A stretch of 64,000 nt of DNA, taken from NCBI GenBank assembly GCA_035533215.1, contig DATLUG010000020.1, positions 6,361 to 70,360 of the forward strand. Reading direction: 5' to 3'. The stretch's first letter is position 1. Every line of letters starts with the position of its first letter. A program made the translations under genes and the position numbers. The notes under the pieces are model-generated. The model ran no database searches, had not been told where the DNA came from, and saw only the letters and a list, made by a program, of their open reading frames with translations. The stretch comes from DAHUZL01 sp035533215 (GTDB lineage: Bacteria > Chloroflexota > Dormibacteria > Aeolococcales > Bog-877). Shown here piece after piece: positions 35,778-43,610 of the stretch.

Positions 35778-36605
35778 TCAGGCGGCTCCCACCCGCTCCA
35801 GGACCTGGTGGGCCAGCGCGCGGTACGCGCGGGCTCCATCCGACTCGCCCGCGTACTGGAGGATCGACTGCCCCGCCAGCGGGCACTCGGCGAAGCGGAT
35901 GCTGTCCGCGACCTGGATCGGGAAGACGGTGTCGCCGTAGTGGGAGCGGACCATGCCCAGCACCTCGCGAGCGTGGAGGGTGCGGCTCTTGTGAATGGTG
36001 GGCAGGATGCCGGCGATCCGAAGCTGAGGATTGAGCTTGGCCCGCACCCGCTCGATGGTCCGGTGCAGCTGCTGCATCCCCTTCATCCCGAAATACTCGC
36101 ACTGGAGGGGGATGATCACGTCGGTGGCGGCGACCAGGGCGTTGATGCACAGGAGGCCCAGCGAGGGCGGGCAGTCGATGAGCACGAAGTCGTACTCGTC
36201 CATGTACGGCTGGAGCTTCTCGCGCAGCACCCCCTCGCGACCGATCTCGGTCACCAGCTGCAGCTCGGCCCCCGCCAGCTCCACGTTGGCAGGCAGGAAG
36301 TCCACCCCCATGCCGTCCGCCCGCAGCCGCACGTCCCCCACCGCCACCCTGGCGTCGCAGAGCAGGTCGTAGACGGTCAGCTCCAGGTCGTCGGGGCGCT
36401 GCACCCCCATGTTCACGGTGAGGTGCCCCTGGGGGTCGAGGTCGACGCAGAGGACCCGCCGGCCCCGCTCGGCGAGGGCGCTGCCGAGGTTGACCGTGGT
36501 CGTGGTCTTGCCCACGCCGCCCTTCTGGTTGGCGACGGCGATGACCTGTCGGACCGGCTCGGTGTGGTTGGACGCCAACGGGGCGATCGCGGGGGACGCC
36601 GGCAT
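35778..36605 (-). CDS. parA: ParA/Soj-family ATPase
   Basis: 275 aa. Deviant Walker A with the signature Lys: VIAVANQKGGVGKTTTTVNL; A' motif LCVDLDPQGHLTVNMG; FVLIDCPPSLGLLCINAL (Walker B region) and PLQCEYFGMKGMQQLHRTIE. C-terminal helices carry basic residues for nonspecific DNA binding. ParA ATPases drive chromosome or plasmid segregation or position other large assemblies. No parB, gidB or rnpA is near, so this may be an orphan ParA rather than the origin-linked one. A 16-residue N-terminal extension precedes the P-loop domain. Confidence 0.92.
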   Translation of the reverse strand: MPASPAIAPLASNHTEPVRQVIAVANQKGGVGKTTTTVNLGSALAERGRRVLCVDLDPQGHLTVNMGVQRPDDLELTVYDLLCDARVAVGDVRLRADGMGVDFLPANVELAGAELQLVTEIGREGVLREKLQPYMDEYDFVLIDCPPSLGLLCINALVAATDVIIPLQCEYFGMKGMQQLHRTIERVRAKLNPQLRIAGILPTIHKSRTLHAREVLGMVRSHYGDTVFPIQVADSIRFAECPLAGQSILQYAGESDGARAYRALAHQVLERVGAA

Positions 36606-36675
36606 GGCCTGGGCTGCTCCCTGTGGCCCCCCCCGAGGGAGGGGGATCCGCCCGGCGACACCGCCGGGCTGCCGC

Positions 36676-36682
36676 TATGATA
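36676..36682. promoter_or_regulatory. Overlapping divergent -10 elements between parA and the TPR gene
   Basis: TATGAT reads rightwards (36676-36681) and TATCAT leftwards (36682-36677), so the same seven bases could serve both the TPR gene (leader ~120 bases) and parA (leader ~65 bases). Confidence 0.4.
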
Positions 36683-36807
36683 TGGCGGCCCGCAGCGCGG
36701 CTTCGGGGCGGGCCGTGCGGTGGCTCGGGCCGGGCGGCGGCGTCCGCTCCGGTCGGCCGTCCCCCGACGACGTGGGCCCTGTCCGTGCCGGGGTTGGGAG
36801 AGACCGG

Positions 36808-37677
36808 GTGTCTGAAGCTGAGGACCGTGTCAAGCCGCGGGTGCAGGCAGTGGAGGAGGCGATCCAGCACGCCCTCCAGAGCCGCTGGCAGGAGGCGGCC
36901 GACTTCAACCAGGACCTGCTCGATCGGTTCGGTGCGGACGAGGATGCGTACAACCGGCTGGGCAAGGCCCTGCTCGAGCTGGGTCGGCTGGACGAGGCCC
37001 AGGCCGCGTATGCCCACAGCCTGGAGCTGAACCCGCTCAACCCGGTGGCGGCGCGCCAGCGCGGCAAGATCGCCGGCCTCCTGGCGGCACGCGAGACGGT
37101 GCCCACGGCGGCGCAGCCGGTGGACGTCAACGTGTTCACCGAGGAGCCCGGCAAGACGGCGCTCAGCCGCCTCCCCCTGCCCGAGGCCCAGACCAAGGTC
37201 ACGGTGGCGCCCGGCGACCCGCTGACGCTGGAGCTGGTGGGGGACCAGCTCCGGCTGCGGACCGCGCGTGGCGTCGACCTGGGCACGCTGGAGGCCAAGC
37301 TGGCCCGCCGCCTGCTGAAGCTGGTGCGGGGCGGCAACCGGTACGCCGGGGCGGTCACCCACGTCGAGGACGGCACCGTGCAGGTCATCATCCGCGAGGT
37401 GTTCCAGGCCCCCGAGCTCGCCGGAACCCTCTCCTTCCCGATCCGCAAGAGCCGGGAGTCGGAGTACCGCCCCTACGCCAAGGACGCGCTGGTCCAGCGC
37501 GAGCGGGGACCGGTCGCGGTTCGCGACGACGAGGACGAGCGACCCGACCCGCTGGCGGCGGCGCATGCGGACCCGCCCGACGCCGACACCGAGGACGAGG
37601 AGGGAGCCCTCGACGCCGGGCTCGACGAGATCGCCGAGCCCGATGACGACGACACCCGCCCGGAGGACGAGTACTGA
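36808..37677 (+). CDS. TPR protein with a C-terminal domain of unknown function
   Basis: 289 aa, GTG start with GGGAGAG upstream. Two tetratricopeptide repeats: AIQHALQSRWQEAADFNQDL and AYNRLGKALLELGRLDEAQA, ending with a YAHSLELNPLNPVAARQ helix. Residues ~125-215 form a beta-rich domain (LTLELVGDQLRLRTARGVDL, LVRGGNRYAGAVTHVEDGTV, QVIIREVFQAPELAG). The last ~60 residues are very acidic (DEDERPDP, DDDDTRPEDEY). This TPR plus small beta domain plus acidic tail pattern is known in high-GC Gram-positives and Chloroflexi, but no function is assigned. It is convergent with the DUF4081-GNAT gene. Confidence 0.82.
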   Translation: MSEAEDRVKPRVQAVEEAIQHALQSRWQEAADFNQDLLDRFGADEDAYNRLGKALLELGRLDEAQAAYAHSLELNPLNPVAARQRGKIAGLLAARETVPTAAQPVDVNVFTEEPGKTALSRLPLPEAQTKVTVAPGDPLTLELVGDQLRLRTARGVDLGTLEAKLARRLLKLVRGGNRYAGAVTHVEDGTVQVIIREVFQAPELAGTLSFPIRKSRESEYRPYAKDALVQRERGPVAVRDDEDERPDPLAAAHADPPDADTEDEEGALDAGLDEIAEPDDDDTRPEDEY

Positions 37678-37713
37678 GCCCAGCGCGGCCCGGAGCCGGG
37701 GCAGGCATCCGGA

Positions 37714-38589
37714 TCAGTAGAGGTAGGAGCTGATCACCCCCCGACGGGAGAAGCCCACCCGTTCGTAGACACGGATCGCGGCGGTGTTGAAGTCGTTCAC
37801 GAACAGGGTGACCCGCTCGGCCCCGCCGCTCAGGAGCTCAGCGCAGAGGCTCGCCATCGCCTGGGTGCCGTAGCCGCGGCCCCGGCGTTCGGGCGCGACC
37901 CACACCCCCTGGAGCTGGACCGCCTCCCTGGTCACCGCCGCGCACTCGGCCTTGAACACGATCCGATCGCCCTCGGTCCAGACCCACGCCCAGCCGCGAT
38001 CGACCAGCTGGAGCACACGGGCCCGGAACCCGGTCGGGTCGACCGCGAGCGGGTCGAACCCCACCTCCTCGAGGTGCATCGCCGCCGCCGCCCCGACCAG
38101 AGGCACGAGCTCGTCGCGGCGGGCGCGCCGCACCGGGAGCGACGGCCCGTCCGGACGGAGCAGCCCGGCGCCGTCGACCACGTAGAGGGGCTGGTCCCGG
38201 CGCAGGAGGCGGGGCGGCGGCAGGTGGCCGCGGAGGGCGCGGTCCAGGGCGCCCGTCGTCTCGCGCGCGCCCACCATGAGCTGGATCGGGGCCCCCGCGG
38301 CCCGGAGCCAGCCGGCGACCGCGGGCAGGTCGGCCGCTTCGGGGATCCAGGGGACCAGCAGGGGCGCGGTCAGGACCGCGGCCCGCACTCGCCCCGAGGC
38401 GCGATGCTGTACCCCCATCAACCGGCCCTCACCGAGCGCACCCAGCGCGATCTCGCTGCGAAGGGTCACCGTGGCGACCGGATCCTTCCGAAGCGCGCCC
38501 TCGGCCCGGGCGGCGTCATCCGGCCCCAGCCGGCGGCAGCGGCGGCCGGCTGCCGTCCGCCTCGCCCACCAGGTCGGAGCGGGGGCCAT
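37714..38589 (-). CDS. DUF4081-containing GNAT acetyltransferase
   Basis: 291 aa from ATG 38589; GATAAT lies six bases upstream. The N-terminal half is DUF4081-like (ATVTLRSEIALGALGEGR, LRAAGAPIQLMVGARETTGA); the C-terminal half is a complete GNAT domain: EECA-type strand FKAECAAVTREAVQLQGVWV, then APERRGRGYGTQAMASLCAE (acetyl-CoA loop RRGRGYG), LFVNDFNTAAIRVYERVGF, and the end ISSYLY. The arrangement is characteristic of an actinobacterial-type acetyltransferase of unknown substrate. Divergent from argC with 84 bp between starts. Confidence 0.9.
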   Translation of the reverse strand: MAPAPTWWARRTAAGRRCRRLGPDDAARAEGALRKDPVATVTLRSEIALGALGEGRLMGVQHRASGRVRAAVLTAPLLVPWIPEAADLPAVAGWLRAAGAPIQLMVGARETTGALDRALRGHLPPPRLLRRDQPLYVVDGAGLLRPDGPSLPVRRARRDELVPLVGAAAAMHLEEVGFDPLAVDPTGFRARVLQLVDRGWAWVWTEGDRIVFKAECAAVTREAVQLQGVWVAPERRGRGYGTQAMASLCAELLSGGAERVTLFVNDFNTAAIRVYERVGFSRRGVISSYLY

Positions 38590-38595
38590 GGTGGG

Positions 38596-38601
38596 ATTAT
38601 C
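38596..38601 (-). promoter_or_regulatory. GATAAT -10 element for the DUF4081-GNAT gene
   Basis: GATAAT on the minus strand six bases before the ATG at 38589, in one of the few AT-rich patches; again suggests a leaderless mRNA. Confidence 0.45.
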
Positions 38602-38649
38602 GAACCCGCCGCCCCCCGACCTCCACCCATCCAGGTCATGCGCGGTCGT

Positions 38650-38667
38650 GCATAAGCATGCGAAAAT
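38650..38667 (+). promoter_or_regulatory. Candidate ArgR operator and -10 region before argC
   Basis: GCAT-AAGC-ATGC (38650-38661) is a short palindrome in an AT-rich island. ARG boxes in other bacteria are AT-rich palindromes containing GCAT/ATGC-like halves. It is followed by GAAAAT (38662-38667), six bases before the argC ATG, which may be the -10. ArgR bound here would block transcription. Based on pattern only. Confidence 0.35.
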
Positions 38668-38673
38668 GCCGGG

Positions 38674-39687
38674 ATGCCCCTGCGCGTCGCGGTGGTGGGC
38701 GCCACCGGATACACCGGATCGACCTGCGCGGCCATCCTCCAGCGCCATCCGGAGGTGGACCTGGTCCAGGTGGTCGCGCGCCGCGACGCCGGCCGAGCGC
38801 TCCAGGCCGTCGTGCCCACCAGCCCGGTGCGCCTCGTCCTCCAGGAGCGCCTCGACCCAGGTGGCTGCGACGCGGTCGTCAGCGCCCTGCCCCACGGGGT
38901 GGCCGCGGCGCAGGCGCGGGCCTGGCTGGACGCGGGCGCGGTCCTGCTGGACTGCTCCGCCGACTTCCGGCTGCGCGACCCGGAGGCGTACCGGACCTGG
39001 TATGGGGTCGAGCATCCGGACCCCCCGCTCCTGGCGGAGGCGGTCTACGGACTGCCGGAGCTTCGCGACCCGGCGCTCCGGACGGCGCGGCTGGTGGCCC
39101 TGCCGGGCTGCTTCCCGACCGCCGCGATCCTGGCGGCGGCCCCGGCGCTGCGGGCGGAGCTGGTGGAGCCGGCGGCGCTGGTGGACGCCAAGTCGGCGGT
39201 GAGCGGGGCGGGACGGTCCCTCTCCCTCGGGACCCACTTCCCCGAGGTCGACGGCGGCCTCCACGCGTACGCCGTCGGCGGTCACCGCCACCTCCCCGAG
39301 ATGGAGCAGGAGCTCACCCGGGCGGCCGGCACGGCGGTCGCCACCACCTTCGTCCCCCACCTGGTCCCGGCGGTGCGCGGCCTCCTCGCCACCGTCTACC
39401 TCCGCCTCCGCCAGGGGGTGGACGCGGGCCGGGCCGCCGAGACCTACCGGCAGGCGTACCGGGACGAGCCCTTCGTCACCTGGACCGAGCGGCCGCCGTC
39501 CACCAAGTGGGCCTCCGGCACCAACCGCTGCTTCGTCCACACCGAGGTCCAGGGGCCGTGGCTGGTCGCGCTCGGCGCCATCGACAACCTCTGGAAGGGG
39601 GCCGCGTCGCAGGCGGTCCAGGCGCTCAACCTGCGCTTCGGGCTGGCGGCGACGGCGGGGCTCGACCAGACGGCGCTCTGGCCGTGA
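38674..39687 (+). CDS. argC: N-acetyl-gamma-glutamyl-phosphate reductase
   Basis: 337 aa. RVAVVGATGYTGSTCAAILQ is the NADP-binding glycine loop; SALPHGVAA follows; the catalytic Cys sits in ALPGCFPTAAIL; VDAKSAVSGAGRSL and AVGGHRHLPEMEQEL (active-site His) complete the pattern. It reduces N-acetylglutamyl phosphate to the semialdehyde, the third step of arginine synthesis. First gene of the arg operon, behind the candidate ArgR site, with its TGA overlapping the argJ GTG. Slightly longer than 330 aa but otherwise standard. Confidence 0.96.
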   Translation: MPLRVAVVGATGYTGSTCAAILQRHPEVDLVQVVARRDAGRALQAVVPTSPVRLVLQERLDPGGCDAVVSALPHGVAAAQARAWLDAGAVLLDCSADFRLRDPEAYRTWYGVEHPDPPLLAEAVYGLPELRDPALRTARLVALPGCFPTAAILAAAPALRAELVEPAALVDAKSAVSGAGRSLSLGTHFPEVDGGLHAYAVGGHRHLPEMEQELTRAAGTAVATTFVPHLVPAVRGLLATVYLRLRQGVDAGRAAETYRQAYRDEPFVTWTERPPSTKWASGTNRCFVHTEVQGPWLVALGAIDNLWKGAASQAVQALNLRFGLAATAGLDQTALWP

Positions 39688-40922
39688 GCGCGGTCCGCGC
39701 CCACGACCCCACCCGCGATCGGCCCTGTGTGGGGGTGACCGCCCCGCTCGGGTTCCGCGCCGGCACCGCCCGTGCCGACGTGCGCGGCGGCGGCGAGGAC
39801 CGCGACGACGTCGCCGTCGTGGTGAGCGACACGACGGCCCAGGCCGCCGGGGTCTTCACCCGAAACCGGGTGAAGGCCGCCCCGGTCGTCATCAGCGCCC
39901 TCCACCTGCGCCGGGGCCTGGCCCGCGCCATCGTCGTCAACAGCGGCAACGCCAATGCCTGCACCGGGGCGCGGGGGCTCGGCGATGCCCTCCAGATGAT
40001 CCAGGCGGCAGCCGACGGGGTCGGCTGCGACCCCGCCGAGGTGCTGGCGGCCTCGACCGGGGTGATCGGCCGACCGCTGCCGATGGAGCGGGTCCGGCCG
40101 GCGATCGGGCGCGCCTGCGCCTCGGCCGGGGCGGATGGCGGCGCCCTCGCCGCCCGCGCCATCCTGACCACCGACACCCGGACCAAGGAGCGGGTGGCGC
40201 ACTTCACCGCGGGCGGGATCACCTACACCGTGGGCGGGATGGCCAAGGGCGCCGGGATGATCCACCCCGACATGGCGACCCTGTTGGCCTTCGTCACCAC
40301 CGACGCCCCGGTCCCGGCTGCGCTCCTGCGCGAGTGGCTGGGCGCCGCGGTGGCCCGCTCCCTCAACCGGATCACCATCGACGGCGACACCAGCACCAAC
40401 GACAGCTGCCTGGTCCTCGCCAACGGCGCGGCCGGCGGGGACCCCCTCGCCCCCGGCACCGCCGGGGCGACGGCCGGGGCCGAGGCGCTCTCGGAGGTGC
40501 TGCTCGGCCTGGCCCTCGCCGTGGTGGCGGACGCCGAGGGCGCCACCCGCACCTTCGCGGTCGAGGTGCGCGGGGCGCTCGACGGCGAGCAGGCGGACCG
40601 GGCCGCCCGCACCGTCGCCGCCTCGCCGCTGGTGAAGACCGCGATCCACGGAGCCGACCCCAACTGGGGCCGGATCCTGATGGCGGTCGGGCGCAGCGGT
40701 GCGGAGCTGGCGCTGGACCGGACCCGGGTGCGGATCGGAGGGGAGACGGTCTTCGAGCGCGGGATGGCCCGGGCCGCCGACCTCGCCAGGGTGGCGGAGG
40801 CGTTCGGGGCCCCCGGCCTCACCATCGCCATCGACCTCGGCGTCGGGGAGGGTGCGGGGGCCGCCTACGGCTGCGACCTCTCCCAGGAGTACGTGCGGAT
40901 CAATGCCGAGTACACGACCTGA
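39684..40922 (+). CDS. argJ: Glutamate N-acetyltransferase / amino-acid acetyltransferase (ArgJ)
   Basis: 412 aa from GTG 39684, four-base overlap with argC. ArgJ is made as a precursor that cuts itself before a Thr; the site is visible in KGAGMIHPDMATLLAFVTTD (cut between Ala and Thr). Other signatures are VNSGNANACTGARG, ASTGVIGRPLPM, TIDGDTSTNDSCLVLAN, and the end SQEYVRINAEYTT, which closes the active site. It transfers acetyl from acetylornithine to glutamate (cyclic pathway); whether it can also use acetyl-CoA cannot be read from sequence. Explains why no ArgE is needed. Confidence 0.96.
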   Translation: MSAVRAHDPTRDRPCVGVTAPLGFRAGTARADVRGGGEDRDDVAVVVSDTTAQAAGVFTRNRVKAAPVVISALHLRRGLARAIVVNSGNANACTGARGLGDALQMIQAAADGVGCDPAEVLAASTGVIGRPLPMERVRPAIGRACASAGADGGALAARAILTTDTRTKERVAHFTAGGITYTVGGMAKGAGMIHPDMATLLAFVTTDAPVPAALLREWLGAAVARSLNRITIDGDTSTNDSCLVLANGAAGGDPLAPGTAGATAGAEALSEVLLGLALAVVADAEGATRTFAVEVRGALDGEQADRAARTVAASPLVKTAIHGADPNWGRILMAVGRSGAELALDRTRVRIGGETVFERGMARAADLARVAEAFGAPGLTIAIDLGVGEGAGAAYGCDLSQEYVRINAEYTT

Positions 40923-40972
40923 CCCGTCCGCCGGCAGCAGGCCGGCCCCCGCCCCACCCAGGATGGACTGCG

Positions 40973-41908
40973 ATGGCTGAGCCGATCCCCGACCGCATCC
41001 GACGGGCCGAGGTCCTGGTGGAGGCGCTGCCCTACATCCGCCAGTTCCACGGCCACACCCTGGTGGTCAAGCTGGGGGGATCGGCGATGGAGGACCTCGA
41101 CGCCCGCGACAGCGTCCTGGCGGACATCGTCCTGCTGCGCTTCGTCGGGATGCGCCCGGTCCTGGTCCACGGCGGGGGACCGGCGATCACCCAGCTCTCC
41201 CGTGAGCTCGGGATCGAGCCCCGCTTCGTGGACGGGCTCCGGGTCACCGACGCCCGGACCATGGAGATCGCCAAGATGGTGCTGTCGGGGAAGATCTCGC
41301 CCGATCTGGTGACCGCCATCCATCGCCACGGCGGCCGGGCGATGGGGCTCTCCGGCGAGGACGGCCCCACCCTGCTCGTCCGCCCGCACCAGCGCAGCCA
41401 GGCCGACGCGCTCGGCTTCGTCGGCGAGGTGGCGGAGGTGAACCCCGAGCCGCTGCTGGCCCTGCTCGACCGCGGCCTCATCCCGGTGGTCGCCTCGCTC
41501 GGCCTCGGGTACGACGGCCAGGCGTACAACGTCAACGCCGACACCGTGGCCGCCGAGCTGGCGGTGGCGTTGGGGGCGACCAAGCTCCTCATCCTCACCG
41601 ATGTGGAGGGCGTCATCGGCGAGGACGGCGAGCGGGTCTCGGTGCTGGAGCCGGAGGGCGCCGGGCGGCTGGTCCAGGGCGGCGTCGTCCAGGGCGGGAT
41701 GCTCCCCAAGCTGGCGGCGGCGCTGCGCGCGCAGGCGGCCGGGGTCACCTGCCACATCGTCGACGGCCGGCTCGCCCATGCGCTCCTCCTGGAGCTCCTC
41801 ACCTCCGAGGGGATCGGCACCATGCTGCCCGCGGCCGAGGGCACCGCCGCCGGCGCCGGGTCGGCCGCAGCCGCGTCGCCGGGGTCCCCCACGGCCGCGT
41901 CGGCATGA
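40973..41908 (+). CDS. argB: Acetylglutamate kinase
   Basis: 311 aa, ATG start, 50 bp after argJ (the largest gap in the operon). Amino-acid kinase fold: TLVVKLGGSAMEDLDARD (ATP phosphate Lys), VLVHGGGPAITQLSRELGIE (glycine loop), VDGLRVTDARTMEIAKMVL, YNVNADTVAAELAVALGATK, and LTDVEGVIG. The N-terminal helix (RAEVLVEALPYIRQFHG) is like that of the hexameric, arginine-inhibited enzymes, so feedback control by arginine is likely (inference). The last ~25 residues are a low-complexity Ala/Gly/Ser tail not found in most homologues. Confidence 0.96.
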   Translation: MAEPIPDRIRRAEVLVEALPYIRQFHGHTLVVKLGGSAMEDLDARDSVLADIVLLRFVGMRPVLVHGGGPAITQLSRELGIEPRFVDGLRVTDARTMEIAKMVLSGKISPDLVTAIHRHGGRAMGLSGEDGPTLLVRPHQRSQADALGFVGEVAEVNPEPLLALLDRGLIPVVASLGLGYDGQAYNVNADTVAAELAVALGATKLLILTDVEGVIGEDGERVSVLEPEGAGRLVQGGVVQGGMLPKLAAALRAQAAGVTCHIVDGRLAHALLLELLTSEGIGTMLPAAEGTAAGAGSAAAASPGSPTAASA

Positions 41909-43134
41909 CGCCCGCCGAGCCGACCGAGCCAGCGCTCGCGGCCCGGGCGCGCGCGGTCCTGTGCGACACCTACGCCCGCGTCCCCGTCACCCTGGTCGCG
42001 GGCGAGGGCTCGTGGGTGACCACCGACGACGGAACCCGGCTGCTGGACTGCGTCGGCGGGATCGCCGTCAACGTCCTCGGCCACGCCCACCCGGCCTGGG
42101 TGGCGGCGATCACCCGCCAGGCGGCGCGGCTGGGCCACACCAGCAACCTCTACTACACATCGCCCCAGGTGGACCTGGCCGAGCGGCTGGTTCAGAGCGC
42201 CTTCCCCTCCCGGGTGTTCTTCAGCAACAGCGGGGCCGAGGCCAACGAGACGGCGATCAAGGTGGCCCGCAAGTGGGGCCAGCGCCACCGCGGCGGGGCG
42301 CACACCATCGTGACCTTCGCCGGGGCCTTCCACGGGCGCACCCTGGCGACCCTGGCGGCGACCGGCTCCGCCCGCTACGGCGACCCCTTCCGGCCCCTGC
42401 CCCAGGGATTCCGCCAGGTGGCCCGCGGCGACCCGGGCCAGCTGGCGGCGGCGGTGGACGACGAGGCGGTGGCGGTGCTGGTGGAGCCGATCCAGGGCGA
42501 GGGCGGCGTGGCCCTCATCGGCGACGACGAGCTGCGCGAGCTCCGCCGGCTCTGCGACGAGCGCGACTGCCTGCTGCTGCTCGACGAGGTGCAGTCGGGG
42601 ATGGGGCGGACCGGGCGGATGTGGGCCCATCAGTGGGCGGGGATCGTCCCCGACGTCATGACCGTGGCTAAGGGTCTCGCCGGCGGGATGCCGATCGGGG
42701 CCACCCTGGTGGGCCCGCGGGCGGACGTGCTGGAGCCGGGCGACCACGGCAGCACCTTCGGCGGCAATCCGCTCGCCTGCGCCGCCGCGCTGGCGGTGCT
42801 GGAGACGCTCGCGTCCGAGCGCCTGATCGAGCGCGCCGACCAGGTGGGCGAGCAGCTCAAAGAGGAGCTCCTCAGCCTTGCCGCGGCCGGCCTCCCCATC
42901 GCCGAGATTCGCGGCCGCGGGCTGATGCTGGGGGTGGGCCTCACCCGCCCGATCGCTGCCGAGACCGCCCGGGCCGCCCTGGCGGAGGGCCTCTTGGTCA
43001 ACCCGATCGGCGACCGGACCCTGCGCCTGGTGCCACCCCTCATCCTCACCGAGGCCGAGGCCACCCTCGCGGCCTCGCTCGTGGGACGGGCGCTGGCGAC
43101 CGCCGCCGCGGGTACGGGCCCGACCCGAGGGTGA
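41905..43134 (+). CDS. argD: Acetylornithine aminotransferase
   Basis: 409 aa, ATGA overlap with argB. Class III PLP aminotransferase: LDCVGGIAVNVLGHAHPAWV, FSNSGAEANETAIKVARKWG, AGAFHGRTLATLAATGS, LLLLDEVQSGMGRTG, VAKGLAGGMPIGA (PLP Lys), and HGSTFGGNPLACAAALAVLE. It converts N-acetylglutamate semialdehyde to N-acetylornithine with glutamate as donor. The N-terminal part ALAARARAVLCDTYARVPVT is usual. The stop overlaps the argR GTG by four bases. Confidence 0.96.
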   Translation: MTPAEPTEPALAARARAVLCDTYARVPVTLVAGEGSWVTTDDGTRLLDCVGGIAVNVLGHAHPAWVAAITRQAARLGHTSNLYYTSPQVDLAERLVQSAFPSRVFFSNSGAEANETAIKVARKWGQRHRGGAHTIVTFAGAFHGRTLATLAATGSARYGDPFRPLPQGFRQVARGDPGQLAAAVDDEAVAVLVEPIQGEGGVALIGDDELRELRRLCDERDCLLLLDEVQSGMGRTGRMWAHQWAGIVPDVMTVAKGLAGGMPIGATLVGPRADVLEPGDHGSTFGGNPLACAAALAVLETLASERLIERADQVGEQLKEELLSLAAAGLPIAEIRGRGLMLGVGLTRPIAAETARAALAEGLLVNPIGDRTLRLVPPLILTEAEATLAASLVGRALATAAAGTGPTRG

Positions 43135-43610
43135 GCGGCAAGGCCGCCCGCCAGGCGGTGATCCTCGACTGCCTCCGGACGGTGGCGATCCACACCCAGG
43201 GGGAGCTCGCCGCGGCCATCGGGGAGCGCCAGGTCCAGGTGAACCAGGCCACCCTCAGCCGGGACCTGCGGGAGCTCGGGGTGGTCCGCGTCCCCGACGG
43301 GTCCCGCGGACGCTATCTCGTCCCGGAGCCGCCGCCGCCGCCGTCCAACCGCCTGCGCGTCAGCGTCCGCACCTTTCTGCGCGGGGTCGAGGCGGTGGAC
43401 CGCCTCGTCGTGTGCCACACCCCGCCGGGCTGCGCCCCCGCGGTGGCGAGCGCGTTGGACGGCGCCCACCACCCCCAGGTGGTGGGGACGGTCGCCGGCG
43501 ACGACACGATCTTCGTGCAGACGCGAAGCCGGGCCGGGGCCAGGGACCTGGTCCGCGAGCTGGCCGGGCTGTCGGCGCTCGACCAGCCCCGACCGGAGGA
43601 GCCCCCATGA
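43131..43610 (+). CDS. argR: Arginine repressor
   Basis: 159 aa, GTG start overlapping argD. The winged helix occupies residues ~5-70: RQAVILDCLRTVAIHTQGEL, then QVNQATLSRDLRELGVVRVP, which has the SRDL recognition helix. A Pro-rich hinge follows, then the oligomerisation domain with the arginine-binding GTVAGDDTIFVQTRS (GDDTI aspartates). Hexameric ArgR with arginine represses arg genes; the likely operator is before argC. Being inside its own operon gives autoregulation. The usual argF that precedes argR in actinobacterial operons is absent here. Confidence 0.95.
   Translation: MSGKAARQAVILDCLRTVAIHTQGELAAAIGERQVQVNQATLSRDLRELGVVRVPDGSRGRYLVPEPPPPPSNRLRVSVRTFLRGVEAVDRLVVCHTPPGCAPAVASALDGAHHPQVVGTVAGDDTIFVQTRSRAGARDLVRELAGLSALDQPRPEEPP

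Noticed and set aside
40963..40980. Five-codon open frame overlapping the argB start
   Set aside because: Too short, no ribosome site of its own, and argB start at 40973 is well supported; likely chance.
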